DNA from: Candidatus Omnitrophota bacterium
Lineage (GTDB): Bacteria > Omnitrophota > Omnitrophia > Omnitrophales > JACROU01
Direction of reading: 5' to 3'
NCBI GenBank assembly: GCA_016206875.1
Contig: JACQQR010000024.1
Span: 1 to 13,682 of the forward strand
Length of the DNA: 13,682 bases
Shown here: positions 1 to 6,778 of the stretch, piece by piece
Layout of the letters: each line of letters opens with the position of its first letter
Position numbering within the stretch: the stretch's first letter is position 1
Notes under the pieces: model-generated
Database searches by the model: none
What the model was told of the DNA's origin: nothing
What the model saw: only the letters and a program-made list of their open reading frames with translations
Translations under genes and position numbers: made by a program

Positions 1-149
1 GGCGGAAACGATGCCTAACCACCCTCACCCCAGCCGCCTTCGGCGGTCTGCCCTCTCCCTCTCTCGCCTTCGGCGGGAGGGCGAGGGGCAAAATATCCAG
101 AAATAACTTCAGCCAGCTAAATAGTTACAAAATTAAATGTCAGGCGGTA
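1..149. repeat. GC-rich palindromic intergenic repeat downstream of the flavoprotein gene
   Basis: This stretch follows the stop codon of the minus-strand flavoprotein gene and holds no credible gene. Positions 34-46 (CCGCCTTCGGCGG) and 65-75 (CGCCTTCGGCG) are two small perfect hairpins sharing the TTC loop. They are embedded in CCCTCACCCC (about 23-32) and CCCTCTCCC (about 51-59), with GGGAGGGCGAGGGG at about 75-88. The outer C-rich and G-rich parts can pair imperfectly, so the whole of about 23-88 can fold as one long stem. The layout resembles the CCCTCTCCC/GGGAGAGGG intergenic repeats known from many bacteria. It could also end transcription of the flavoprotein gene, but it has no T-run, so a repeat is the safer call. 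Confidence 0.5.
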
Positions 150-1364
150 CTAGAACCGGATTTCGGGAGGCACGGGCAGCGGACTTTTTAGCACTACTAG
201 CTCTCTTTGAAGCTTTTTCAAAAGCGGCGTTTTGGAGAGCAGGAAAAACAAAATGGGGAAAACTTTGCCTTGCCAGGTGCTTTCGGCCAAAAAGTTTCCA
301 CTGATCCGGTTTTGAATGCGCTGAATTTTTTTCACGTAGGCTCCGCGAAGCTCCTGGACTTGATCTAGAAACTCTTGCGAGGTGTTGCCTTGTTTGATTG
401 CGCGATGAAGCACATCCGCGGCAACGATGGCCGTTCCCACCGCGATGGAAACACCAATGGCTCCGGCCGGCGAACAGGTATGCGCCGAGTCGCCCACCAA
501 TAAACATCCGTTTTGTGCCCAGCGTTTTACAAAACTTGTGCGCGCTTGAAGCACATTAAAAGAGCTGAAATCATGCAGCTGACGGGCAAAATCGTGAAGC
601 ACCGCATCGTCCGCTAACAGTTCCGCCCGAAGCGATTCAATTCCTTTTTGTTTGTACTCATGAAGCTCCCCTTTCGGCACCAAGAGGCCCACTTGCAAGA
701 GCTCCGGATATTTCGGAAGAATCAAATAATTCCGGCCGGCGGATAAGAAGGCCCTCACGGTCGGTTCGTAATTTTGGGGACGCGGAATGGAAAACCACAT
801 CACATCAAAGCTGTACTCTTCACACTCAATTTCAAAACCGTCCTCGCGGCGCACCGTAGAGGCCCGGCCATCGGCGCCCACAACAATTTTCGCTTTGATT
901 TCTACGGACTGGCCGTCCTTCAATGCGCGCACTCCGGTCACTTGCCCGCCGCTACGCACGAGCTCATGCGCCGAAGTATTGAACCACAGTTGGAAATTAG
1001 GAAATTCTTTGGATTTATCCAGCAAAGCGCCAAGCAGCACAGGCTGAGGCATCCATAAAGCGAATGGAGCCTCGGGAGCGATTTCTTCCAAAGAAATACG
1101 GCTTACGTGGGATTTATGGAAAACAATTTCCAAATTCCGAAATTTCAGGTGAGGGTATTTTTCGATAAAATCAAAAATACCGATTTGCCGGCACATTTGG
1201 GTAAATTGCGGCATCAGGACTTCGCCGCGAAATTCCCGGTCAAAATTCCTGTGGCGCTCGAGCACCAGCGTTCGGATCCCCTGCCGGGCCAAAAGCCCAC
1301 CCAACATCATCCCGGCCGGGCCGGCCCCTACAATACACACATCCACTTCATACGATGAAGACAT
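150..1364 (-). CDS. FAD-dependent monooxygenase-type oxidoreductase (PHBH/UbiH family)
   Basis: This 404-residue protein has the three fingerprints of the p-hydroxybenzoate hydroxylase/UbiH flavoprotein family. The N-terminal FAD-binding GxGxxG is at residues 13-18 (VGAGPAGMM) and ends with an acidic residue in LVLER. The DG motif is at about 160-172 (VVGADGRASTVRR). The GD motif is at about 289-301 (LVGDSAHTCSPAG). Members hydroxylate aromatic or quinone-like substrates with NAD(P)H and O2, or reduce isoprenoids (the geranylgeranyl-reductase-like branch). The substrate cannot be read here. The hydrophobic stretch near residues 368-377 (FPILFFLLS) and the basic C-terminus suggest membrane contact. 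The ATG at 1362-1364 has AAAGG four bases upstream on the minus strand. The gene lies about 42 bp after glnN on the same strand, so it may be read through from glnN, although a hairpin separates them. The length is normal for the family. Confidence 0.85.
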   Translation of the reverse strand: MSSSYEVDVCIVGAGPAGMMLGGLLARQGIRTLVLERHRNFDREFRGEVLMPQFTQMCRQIGIFDFIEKYPHLKFRNLEIVFHKSHVSRISLEEIAPEAPFALWMPQPVLLGALLDKSKEFPNFQLWFNTSAHELVRSGGQVTGVRALKDGQSVEIKAKIVVGADGRASTVRREDGFEIECEEYSFDVMWFSIPRPQNYEPTVRAFLSAGRNYLILPKYPELLQVGLLVPKGELHEYKQKGIESLRAELLADDAVLHDFARQLHDFSSFNVLQARTSFVKRWAQNGCLLVGDSAHTCSPAGAIGVSIAVGTAIVAADVLHRAIKQGNTSQEFLDQVQELRGAYVKKIQRIQNRISGNFLAESTWQGKVFPILFFLLSKTPLLKKLQRELVVLKSPLPVPPEIRF

Positions 1365-1372
1365 AACACCTT

Positions 1373-1400
1373 TGTCATTGCGGCCAAGGCCGAAATGACA
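1373..1400 (-). promoter_or_regulatory. Strong hairpin between glnN and the flavoprotein gene, touching its RBS
   Basis: A 13-bp stem with a two-base loop runs from 1373 to 1400. Twelve of 13 positions pair, with one G/A mismatch, and the arms end in TGTCATT and AATGACA. It begins about 6 nt after the glnN stop codon, and its last base on the minus strand abuts or overlaps the AAAGG ribosome-binding site (1369-1373) of the next gene. No T-run follows on either strand, so it is not a classic intrinsic terminator. It may stabilise the glnN 3' end, limit readthrough or mask the downstream RBS. It may also be a copy of a dispersed palindromic repeat. Confidence 0.55.
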
Positions 1401-1406
1401 CCCAAC

Positions 1407-3584
1407 TTAAAATCCAAACAGCATATCTACGTACGTAGGCACCGGCCACATATCTTTAGGCGTGAGGGTCTCGAGCACATCAATGTCGGCGCGCAACGCT
1501 GCTTGGGCCGTGAACACTTTGTCACGGAACGCCACGGCCTTGGCGTGCGCCTCAGAGAGCGCTTGCGCTTTCTGTGTGGCCGCTTCCAACGCCTCCAGTT
1601 TTCCCACGGCAGAGGCCAAAAGCGCTTGCACTTTCGTCAAATGCTCTTTTTGCACTGCGGCCGAAACTCCGGCCGCTTTCAAACTGCTGACGGTTCCGGC
1701 CAGGCATCCGGAAAAGCGGGAAACAACCGGAAAATACTGAAGATTTGCCATGGTAATAGCTGCTTGCGCTTCAATATTGATATGTTTGGCATAATTTTCT
1801 AGATATACCTCATAGCGGGAATGAAGCTCTTCTTTGCTCAGCACTTTGTATTTCTCAAAAAGCTTGATGGCCTCCGGAGAATTCATGGCCGCAAGCGCAT
1901 CGACAGTGGAGCGAATATTCGGAATACCGCGCTTCTTGGCTTCTTTGAGCCAATCTTCCGAATAGTTATTACCGTTAAAAATAACGCGGCCGTGTTGCAC
2001 AATTGCATCTTTTACGATGGCCGCCGCTTCTTTGTTGATGTCTTTGGCTTTTTCCAATCGCGTGGCAACCTCATCCAGGGCCTCGGCCACGATGGTATTC
2101 AAAATCGTGTTCGGCCCGGAAATAGAGGCGGAGGAAGCCACCATGCGGAATTCAAACTTATTCCCGGTAAAGGCAAACGGCGAAGTGCGATTGCGGTCGG
2201 TGTTGTCCTTCGGCAGTGACGGCAGTGTATCCACTCCGATATTCAGAAAATTCTGGCCCTTGGAAGAAGCTTTCTTCCCTTTTCCCAAACTTTCTACAAT
2301 ATCGGTGAGCTCTTCGCCTAGAAACACAGAGACAATGGCCGGGGGCGCTTCGTTGGCGCCTAGGCGCAAGTCATTTCCGGGATTGGCAGCGCCGGCGCGC
2401 AGCTTATCGGCATGCCGGTCTACGGCAGTAATCAAGGCCGCGAGGAAAAGAAGGAACTGTTCGTTGTCATGCGGGGTTTTGCCCGGCTCAAGAAGGTTGG
2501 CACCGTCATCGGTGGCCAGCGACCAGTTGTTGTGTTTTCCGGAACCATTCACTCCGGCAAACGGCTTTTCATGGAGCAAACAAACCAGGTCATGGCGCAG
2601 CGCCACTTTCTGCATAGTTTCCATCACCAGCTGATTATGGTCGGCGGCAATGTTGGTGGTAGAGAAAATCGGCGCCATTTCATATTGGGCCGGGGCTACT
2701 TCATTGTGTTTGGTTTTGGCGGAGACGCCCATTTTCCAAAGTTCCGTGTCCAAATCTTTCATGAACGCGGAAATGCGGTCTTTGATTGCGCCAAAGTATT
2801 GATCTTCCAGCTCCTGTCCCTTTGGAGCCGGAGCGCCAAAAAGCGTGCGGCCTGATGTGACCAAATCAATGCGCTGGTCAAAATGTTTTTTATCGATTAA
2901 GAAATATTCCTGCTCGGGACCTACGGTAGAAACCACGCGGTTTGAGGTTCTGTTGCCGAGCGCGCGAAGCACGCGAATGGCTTGTTTGGAAACAGCTTCC
3001 ATCGAGCGAAGCAGCGGGGTTTTCTTATCCAGTGTTTCGCCGGTGTAAGAGCAAAATGCGGTGGGAATACAAAGAGTGACATTTCCCGCAGCGTCTGTCT
3101 TTAAAAAAGCCGGCGAGGTGCAGTCCCAAGCCGTGTAGCCGCGGGCTTCAAACGTGGCGCGAAGTCCGCCGCTCGGAAATGACGAGGCATCAGGCTCGCC
3201 CTGAATTAATTGTTTTCCGGAAAACTCCATCACCACGCTGCCATCGGTGGTCGGTGAGATAAAGGAATCATGTTTTTCCGCGGTTTTTCCGGTAAGCGGT
3301 TGAAACCAGTGCGTATAATGCGTAGCGCCTTTTTCAATAGCCCAATCTTTCATGGCGTTGGCCACGACATTAGCTACTTCGAGCGTAAGCGGGGCGCCCT
3401 GTTCCATCACTTTTTTGAGCGCTTTATAAGTGTCCTTGGGCAGCCTTTCTTTCATCACTTTGTCGCTAAAAACATTTGATCCGAATACTTCGGTAATGTC
3501 TAAAACCCCATTAGATTTCGGTAACCGTTCCCCTGCGTTACTCTCACTGGTAAGACTTCTCAAAAGTGTATCGATTGATGCCAT
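1407..3584 (-). CDS. glnN: Glutamine synthetase type III (GlnN)
   Basis: This cytoplasmic enzyme makes glutamine from glutamate, ammonia and ATP. At 725 residues it matches GSIII length (about 700-730), far above GSI or GSII (about 350-470). Counting from the upstream ATG at 3590, the GSIII N-terminal signature ATHYTHWFQPLTG with AEKHDSF lies at about 89-110, and SSFPSGGLRATFEARGYTAWD at about 136-156. The catalytic glutamine synthetase domain shows GPEQEYFL, HNEVAPAQYEMAPIF, the ATP/ammonia-site segment GVNGSGKHNNWS and RLGANEAPPAIVS. A long helical GSIII C-terminus follows, rich in Ala, Leu and Lys. Two ATGs lie 6 bp apart. AAGGGGA directly touches the first (3590) but sits about 6 nt before the second (3584), so the second is chosen. 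The gene has no PII or amt neighbour here. Its promoter must lie in the palindrome-bearing region 3591-3933. Confidence 0.96.
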   Translation of the reverse strand: MASIDTLLRSLTSESNAGERLPKSNGVLDITEVFGSNVFSDKVMKERLPKDTYKALKKVMEQGAPLTLEVANVVANAMKDWAIEKGATHYTHWFQPLTGKTAEKHDSFISPTTDGSVVMEFSGKQLIQGEPDASSFPSGGLRATFEARGYTAWDCTSPAFLKTDAAGNVTLCIPTAFCSYTGETLDKKTPLLRSMEAVSKQAIRVLRALGNRTSNRVVSTVGPEQEYFLIDKKHFDQRIDLVTSGRTLFGAPAPKGQELEDQYFGAIKDRISAFMKDLDTELWKMGVSAKTKHNEVAPAQYEMAPIFSTTNIAADHNQLVMETMQKVALRHDLVCLLHEKPFAGVNGSGKHNNWSLATDDGANLLEPGKTPHDNEQFLLFLAALITAVDRHADKLRAGAANPGNDLRLGANEAPPAIVSVFLGEELTDIVESLGKGKKASSKGQNFLNIGVDTLPSLPKDNTDRNRTSPFAFTGNKFEFRMVASSASISGPNTILNTIVAEALDEVATRLEKAKDINKEAAAIVKDAIVQHGRVIFNGNNYSEDWLKEAKKRGIPNIRSTVDALAAMNSPEAIKLFEKYKVLSKEELHSRYEVYLENYAKHINIEAQAAITMANLQYFPVVSRFSGCLAGTVSSLKAAGVSAAVQKEHLTKVQALLASAVGKLEALEAATQKAQALSEAHAKAVAFRDKVFTAQAALRADIDVLETLTPKDMWPVPTYVDMLFGF

Positions 3585-3615
3585 GACCATTCCCCTTTTT
3601 CAATAGATTTGAAGG

Positions 3616-3645
3616 AAAGTGACAGTCACTAAAGTGACAGTCACT
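3616..3645. repeat. Two tandem 15-bp palindromic units (AAAGTGACAGTCACT)
   Basis: AAAGTGACAGTCACT occurs twice without a gap (3616-3630 and 3631-3645) and is followed by TTT. Each unit contains the odd palindrome AGTGAC-A-GTCACT. The first unit lies about 26 bp upstream of the first glnN ATG. Tandem palindromes so close to a start could be an operator for a dimeric regulator of glnN. They also fit the small palindromes associated with REP-type (RAYT/TnpA_REP) transposases, which sit in intergenic regions. No such transposase is in the window. Confidence 0.6.
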
Positions 3646-3743
3646 TTTGAATTTGAAACAACAAAATTGCCTCCGGAAAACACCGAAGAATGCGTATGTT
3701 AGCCCGTACTACAGGCAAAATCAATGCCATATTTCGCGTATTC

Positions 3744-3776
3744 AAGGGACCGTCCCCAAAGGGGGCTGTTCCTTTT
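3744..3776. repeat. GGGAC-GTCCC palindrome within a longer imperfect hairpin
   Basis: Positions 3746-3756 read GGGACCGTCCC, a perfect odd palindrome with the same GACnGTC core as the elements at 3616-3645. The following GGGGGCTGTTCCTT (about 3761-3774) can pair back to it with G-T pairs and one mismatch across an AAA-type loop, giving a hairpin of about 30 nt. This is REP/RAYT-element-like architecture. No T-run that would make it a clear terminator is present in a sensible place between two divergent genes. Confidence 0.5.
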
Positions 3777-3874
3777 GTTTTCTCAAAGTTTACAAGGAAT
3801 CGTCTCCTTTGGAAATGACCCGCTCGCCATCAATTTTGTTGTGTTTTACACATTTGTAATCACAAAAACATCGC

Positions 3875-3902
3875 TTGAATTCAAGGGGTTCTCTGATAGC
3901 AT
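3875..3902 (+). promoter_or_regulatory. Candidate sigma-70 promoter for the MFS gene
   Basis: TTGAAT (3875-3880) and TAGCAT (3897-3902) are 16 bp apart, each matching 4 of 6 consensus bases. The -10 hexamer is preceded by TGA, giving an extended -10. It lies about 30 bp upstream of the MFS ATG. This is pattern matching only. Confidence 0.3.
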
Positions 3903-3933
3903 GACGTCTTTTTGAATACTGAGCTGGGTCTCC

Positions 3934-5184
3934 ATGAATAAGAAAGTAGCGCTCTATACCATATTCTTGGCCGTACTGATTGATCTCATCGGATTCGGGC
4001 TGGTGCTCCCTTTGATTCCTTTTTATGCCAGCCAATTTGATGCCTCTCCGGTAGCCATCGGTTTGATCTTCAGCGTTTATTCTTTCGCTCAATTAATTTT
4101 TTCTCCGATCTGGGGCTCTATTTCAGATCACTTTGGCCGCCGTCCTGTCATGCTCCTAAGCACCTTCGGCGTTTTCTTGGCCTATATTCTTTTTGGACTT
4201 GCCGGCTCCGTGACGGCTCTTTTTATTTCCCGTCTGGCGGCCGGGGTGATGGCGGGAAATATTTCCACGGCGCAAGCCTACGTAGCGGATGTTACCAGTC
4301 ACGAAGACAGGGCCAAAGGCATGGGGTTGATTGGCGCCGCCTTTGGCATTGGGTTTTTGCTAGGGCCCGCCATCGCGGCCGCTTTAATTCATCCTTCATT
4401 CCGCAATTTCTTTCATATTCCGTATGAGCATCGTTTTAGCGTGCCGGGTTTTTTTGCCGCCGCGCTTTCTTTAGTGAGTTTTCTTTTGGTGGCTTTTAAA
4501 TTGCCCGAAACCGTATCGAAAAACCCTTCCCCGGTACGCCCTGAAAATGAAAATGGGTTTAGAATCCGACTGGGGATTTTTTCAAAACAATTTTGGAAAT
4601 TTCTGTTTAAAAAGCACCGCTCCGGCTTGCATTTTATTTTTCCTGTGTTAGCCGCCTGCATGTTTCTTTCCTCTTTCGGACAAGCCAGCCTATACACGTC
4701 GTTTCCGCTTTTCAGCCAAAGTGAAATCGGCCTGGCCGCTGAACAAGTGGGCATTTTATTTGCCCTGATGGGAGCCGTCGGCGTGGTGATGCAAGGCGGA
4801 GTGATTCGCTTGCTTGTGAAAAAATTCAGTGAAAGAGTTTTATTTTTTACGGGAACAATTTTTATGGCTTCCGGAATGGGCATGATTGCCTTGGCTCATT
4901 CCAAAAACTCGCTGCTGCTTTTTCTCACACTGATGGCGCTGGGCTGGAGCCTGATTCTTCCCACCTTATCCAGCATGATTTCTAAAGAGGCCGAGCCTCA
5001 TGAAATTGGGGCGACGATGGGCATTTCGCAGTCAATGGGTTCTTTGGGGCGCGTGCTGGGGCCGGTGTGGGGCGGGTGGCTGTACGGCCTGGCGCATCGC
5101 CTGCCGTTTCTTGTCACAGGCCTCATCCTACTTCTCATGGTGTGGGCCGGACTGGCGCTCACCCGCAAGAAAGTTTGTCCATAA
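3934..5184 (+). CDS. MFS efflux transporter, TetA/DHA1-like
   Basis: This is a 416-residue major facilitator protein of the inner membrane with about 12 hydrophobic segments, the usual size for 12-TM DHA1 exporters. The N-terminus has an acidic residue in TM1 (IDLIGFGLVLPLIPFYA). Loop 2-3 carries motif A at residues 61-71 (GSISDHFGRRP). The TM4-TM5 region reads AYVADVTSHEDRAKGMG followed by IGAAFGIGFLLGPAI at about 133-147, the motif-C region typical of TetA-like drug/H+ antiporters. A basic central loop lies at about 205-235. Substrate is not predictable; the family exports tetracyclines, other drugs and metabolites. The ATG at 3934 has no clear Shine-Dalgarno sequence, and an in-frame TGA lies 19-21 bases upstream, so no longer ATG, GTG or TTG start is possible. 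It stands alone, divergent from glnN and convergent with the next gene. No TetR-type regulator is adjacent. Confidence 0.88.
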   Translation: MNKKVALYTIFLAVLIDLIGFGLVLPLIPFYASQFDASPVAIGLIFSVYSFAQLIFSPIWGSISDHFGRRPVMLLSTFGVFLAYILFGLAGSVTALFISRLAAGVMAGNISTAQAYVADVTSHEDRAKGMGLIGAAFGIGFLLGPAIAAALIHPSFRNFFHIPYEHRFSVPGFFAAALSLVSFLLVAFKLPETVSKNPSPVRPENENGFRIRLGIFSKQFWKFLFKKHRSGLHFIFPVLAACMFLSSFGQASLYTSFPLFSQSEIGLAAEQVGILFALMGAVGVVMQGGVIRLLVKKFSERVLFFTGTIFMASGMGMIALAHSKNSLLLFLTLMALGWSLILPTLSSMISKEAEPHEIGATMGISQSMGSLGRVLGPVWGGWLYGLAHRLPFLVTGLILLLMVWAGLALTRKKVCP

Positions 5185-5225
5185 CTTGAGTTCATAATTC
5201 ATGTAATAGATAAAAACATGTGCCG

Positions 5226-5708
5226 CTATAATCGTGCTTTGAGCGCATTCTCCAGCAGGCGGGAATTTTCGCGGATGACTTTGCCTTCTATGTAGAAAGC
5301 GCATAGATTGAGCACAAGCGTAAAGTAGGCGGCGGATTTATGCAGCCAATACCAAAACGCCGCGGCGTTGGATTTGACTGTGGCTCCCGAAATCGCCGTA
5401 ATCACAATGGCCATGATGCAATAAAGCGCAATCGGTGAGGTTTGCATCTTAAATTTTTTCGTCTGGGGAATCCAATCATCGGCCTTCAAACGCGCTTTCG
5501 CCACTTCTTCCTTAATCCATTTCCCCGTTCCGATGAAATAAGTAAACACAATGGAATGCACCCCACAGGTAAAAAGCGCGGTAAAAACCCCGGCGGCAAA
5601 GTGCGAGCCGAAAGGCACCTGGCCGGAGGCAAACTGCGCGCCCGTGCCTAAGGTGAGAAAAAGTAGAATGGTGTTACTGGCGGCCAGGCCGATAAAGATG
5701 GGTAACAT
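5226..5708 (-). CDS. Four-TM membrane protein of unknown function
   Basis: I do not recognise a named family. The predicted product is 160 residues with four hydrophobic segments at about 2-23, 35-60, 90-110 and 122-141. A charged loop (about 63-88) joins helices 2 and 3, and the C-terminus is charged. Histidines lie in or next to helices 2 and 4 (H36, H51 in GVHSIVFTYFIGTGKW, and H123), so bound haem or metal is possible, but this is speculation. The frame is open upstream to a TTG at 5756, but those extra 16 residues are Pro/Ser-rich translation of a pyrimidine repeat, so the ATG at 5706-5708 is preferred. It has no visible Shine-Dalgarno sequence because the repeat occupies that place. It follows the flavoprotein reductase on the same strand and is probably the last gene of that unit. 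Confidence 0.72.
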   Translation of the reverse strand: MLPIFIGLAASNTILLFLTLGTGAQFASGQVPFGSHFAAGVFTALFTCGVHSIVFTYFIGTGKWIKEEVAKARLKADDWIPQTKKFKMQTSPIALYCIMAIVITAISGATVKSNAAAFWYWLHKSAAYFTLVLNLCAFYIEGKVIRENSRLLENALKARL

Positions 5709-5718
5709 ATCTAATGTA

Positions 5719-5820
5719 GGAGAGAGGGGGGAGGAGGGAGGAGGGAGGAAAAGCAAAAAATATGGAAAAGTTTTTCCTATCTCCTCCCTCCTATCTCCTC
5801 CCTCCTCTTTCCTATTTCCT
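5719..5820. repeat. Polypurine/polypyrimidine inverted repeat
   Basis: The plus strand is almost pure purine from 5718 to 5752 and almost pure pyrimidine from about 5771 to 5821, separated by an A/T-rich centre. The unit GGAGGGAGGA appears in the left arm in overlapping copies on the plus strand. It appears twice in the right arm on the minus strand, each time followed by GATA. The arms can pair as a long stem, and mirror-like purine tracts can also form triplex DNA. The right arm overlaps the 3' end of the upstream reductase gene and the left arm replaces the RBS region of the downstream gene. This suggests a simple-repeat insertion or expansion. A short GGAAAA/TTTTCC hairpin followed by a T-run at the centre, read on the minus strand, could act as a weak terminator. 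Confidence 0.7.
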
Positions 5821-6769
5821 CCGCAATGACCTTTCCTGAATTAAATGCTTTGATGATCGTGCCTTTAGGAAACACCAAATCGCCGCCTAAAAATAACCCC
5901 TTCACATTGGTTTCAAAGCGCTCATTGAATTTCGGCTGCTTGGCTTCATACTCCACTCCCGCCGTGCGCAAAAAAGCTTCGGGGCTGGTACCGCCAATTG
6001 CGTAGACAATCCGGTCAAATAATCTCGGCGCCGTTTCTTTAAACTCAACGCGAATTTTAGCTCCTGCTTTAGCAATAGCGCTGATGTTGGTTCCCAATAA
6101 CAAATCCGCGCGCCCTTCTTTAGCCATTTTCTTCAAAGTTTCTTCGTTCATTTCATTTAACCGGGCAAACTCTCTCTTACGATAAGACAGCGTCACGCGA
6201 TTGTGATTGGCCAAATAATGAACATACTCAGCTGCCGTGTTTCCACCGCCCACAACCAGTACTTCGGAATTTTCAATGGGCTGGCTCGTAATATCAAAAT
6301 GGATTTGATTTTTTAATTCGGAGGAGAGCGGATAATCAGGCTTGTTCGGTTTTCCCAAAATACCGATGGACACCACGACAAAGCGCGAGAAGAATTCGCT
6401 TTGGCCGGTTTCGGCAAAGAATTGATCTCCTGTTTTAATAATTTTTTCCGCTCCTTCCCCGCAAAGCACGCGGAGCCGGTAGTAATGAATAAAAAATTCA
6501 ATCGTGCTCAAGGCCGACTCGCGGTTTCCGGGAAGGAGGCACATCGCGCCTTCACACGGGGCCTTCTCATTCCGGTAATCGGTGTCCACGCGCTTGCCTT
6601 CCGTATAAAATTTTTGAATGGAATACGAGTGTGCCGGGCCTTTTTCGAGCACCAGAATGTCTTCAGAGGAAAATCCGCGCCGGCAAAGCTCCACAGCAGC
6701 CGAGATTCCGGCCGGGCCTCCTCCGATGATGAGTACTTCGCAGGTTTTTTTGGAATCGGTGTGAGACAT
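5777..6769 (-). CDS. FAD/NAD(P)-binding reductase, HP1164/YpdA-like
   Basis: This is a 330-residue two-dinucleotide-fold flavoprotein. The FAD GxGxxG is at residues 16-21 (IIGGGPAGIS), the NAD(P) site at about 172-181 (VVGGGNTAAE), and the C-terminal FAD motif at about 294-298 (LGGDL). The segments QKFYTEGKRVD, RKREFARLNEMNEE and DRIVYAIGG match my recollection of Helicobacter HP1164-type proteins, relatives of YpdA. It has no CxxC redox pair, so it is not a thioredoxin reductase. The active-site cysteine of Firmicutes YpdA (GGGPCG) is alanine here, so bacillithiol-disulfide reductase activity should not be assumed. The last 11 or so residues (KRREEIGGRR and nearby) are encoded by the purine repeat, and the natural C-terminus was probably near residue 319. 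It starts 9 bp after the metallohydrolase gene stops, and no strong Shine-Dalgarno sequence is visible, so translation may be coupled. Confidence 0.85.
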   Translation of the reverse strand: MSHTDSKKTCEVLIIGGGPAGISAAVELCRRGFSSEDILVLEKGPAHSYSIQKFYTEGKRVDTDYRNEKAPCEGAMCLLPGNRESALSTIEFFIHYYRLRVLCGEGAEKIIKTGDQFFAETGQSEFFSRFVVVSIGILGKPNKPDYPLSSELKNQIHFDITSQPIENSEVLVVGGGNTAAEYVHYLANHNRVTLSYRKREFARLNEMNEETLKKMAKEGRADLLLGTNISAIAKAGAKIRVEFKETAPRLFDRIVYAIGGTSPEAFLRTAGVEYEAKQPKFNERFETNVKGLFLGGDLVFPKGTIIKAFNSGKVIAEEIGKRREEIGGRR

Positions 6770-6778
6770 AGCGGTTCG

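Larger units (their letters stand above)
3591..3933. other. Divergent intergenic region between glnN and the MFS gene
   Basis: This 343-bp stretch carries the promoters of glnN (minus) and the MFS gene (plus). Its short reading frames lack codon structure or family resemblance and look non-coding. It contains the tandem GTGAC/GTCAC palindromes beside glnN and a GGGAC/GTCCC hairpin in the middle, listed separately. Otherwise it is AT-rich with no recognisable RNA gene or riboswitch. I found no convincing sigma-70 promoter for glnN on the minus strand. Confidence 0.6.

Noticed and set aside
1373..1400. Intrinsic terminator after glnN
   Set aside because: The stem is strong but no T-run follows on the minus strand, so it is listed as a regulatory hairpin or repeat instead.
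2017..2634. 205-residue plus-strand reading frame
   Set aside because: It lies wholly antisense to the catalytic part of glnN, has a low-complexity Ser/Ala/Arg composition and no family resemblance; it is a shadow of a real gene.
4413..4883. 156-residue minus-strand reading frame inside the MFS gene
   Set aside because: It opposes clear MFS transmembrane coding sequence and has no motif.
5709..5756. N-terminal extension of the four-TM protein from a TTG start
   Set aside because: The extra residues (PPPSSPLSP) are translation of the pyrimidine repeat; the ATG at 5708 starts directly at the first helix.
5777..6769. Thioredoxin reductase
   Set aside because: No CxxC redox pair in the NADPH domain; the only close cysteines (C72, C77) are in the wrong place and spacing.
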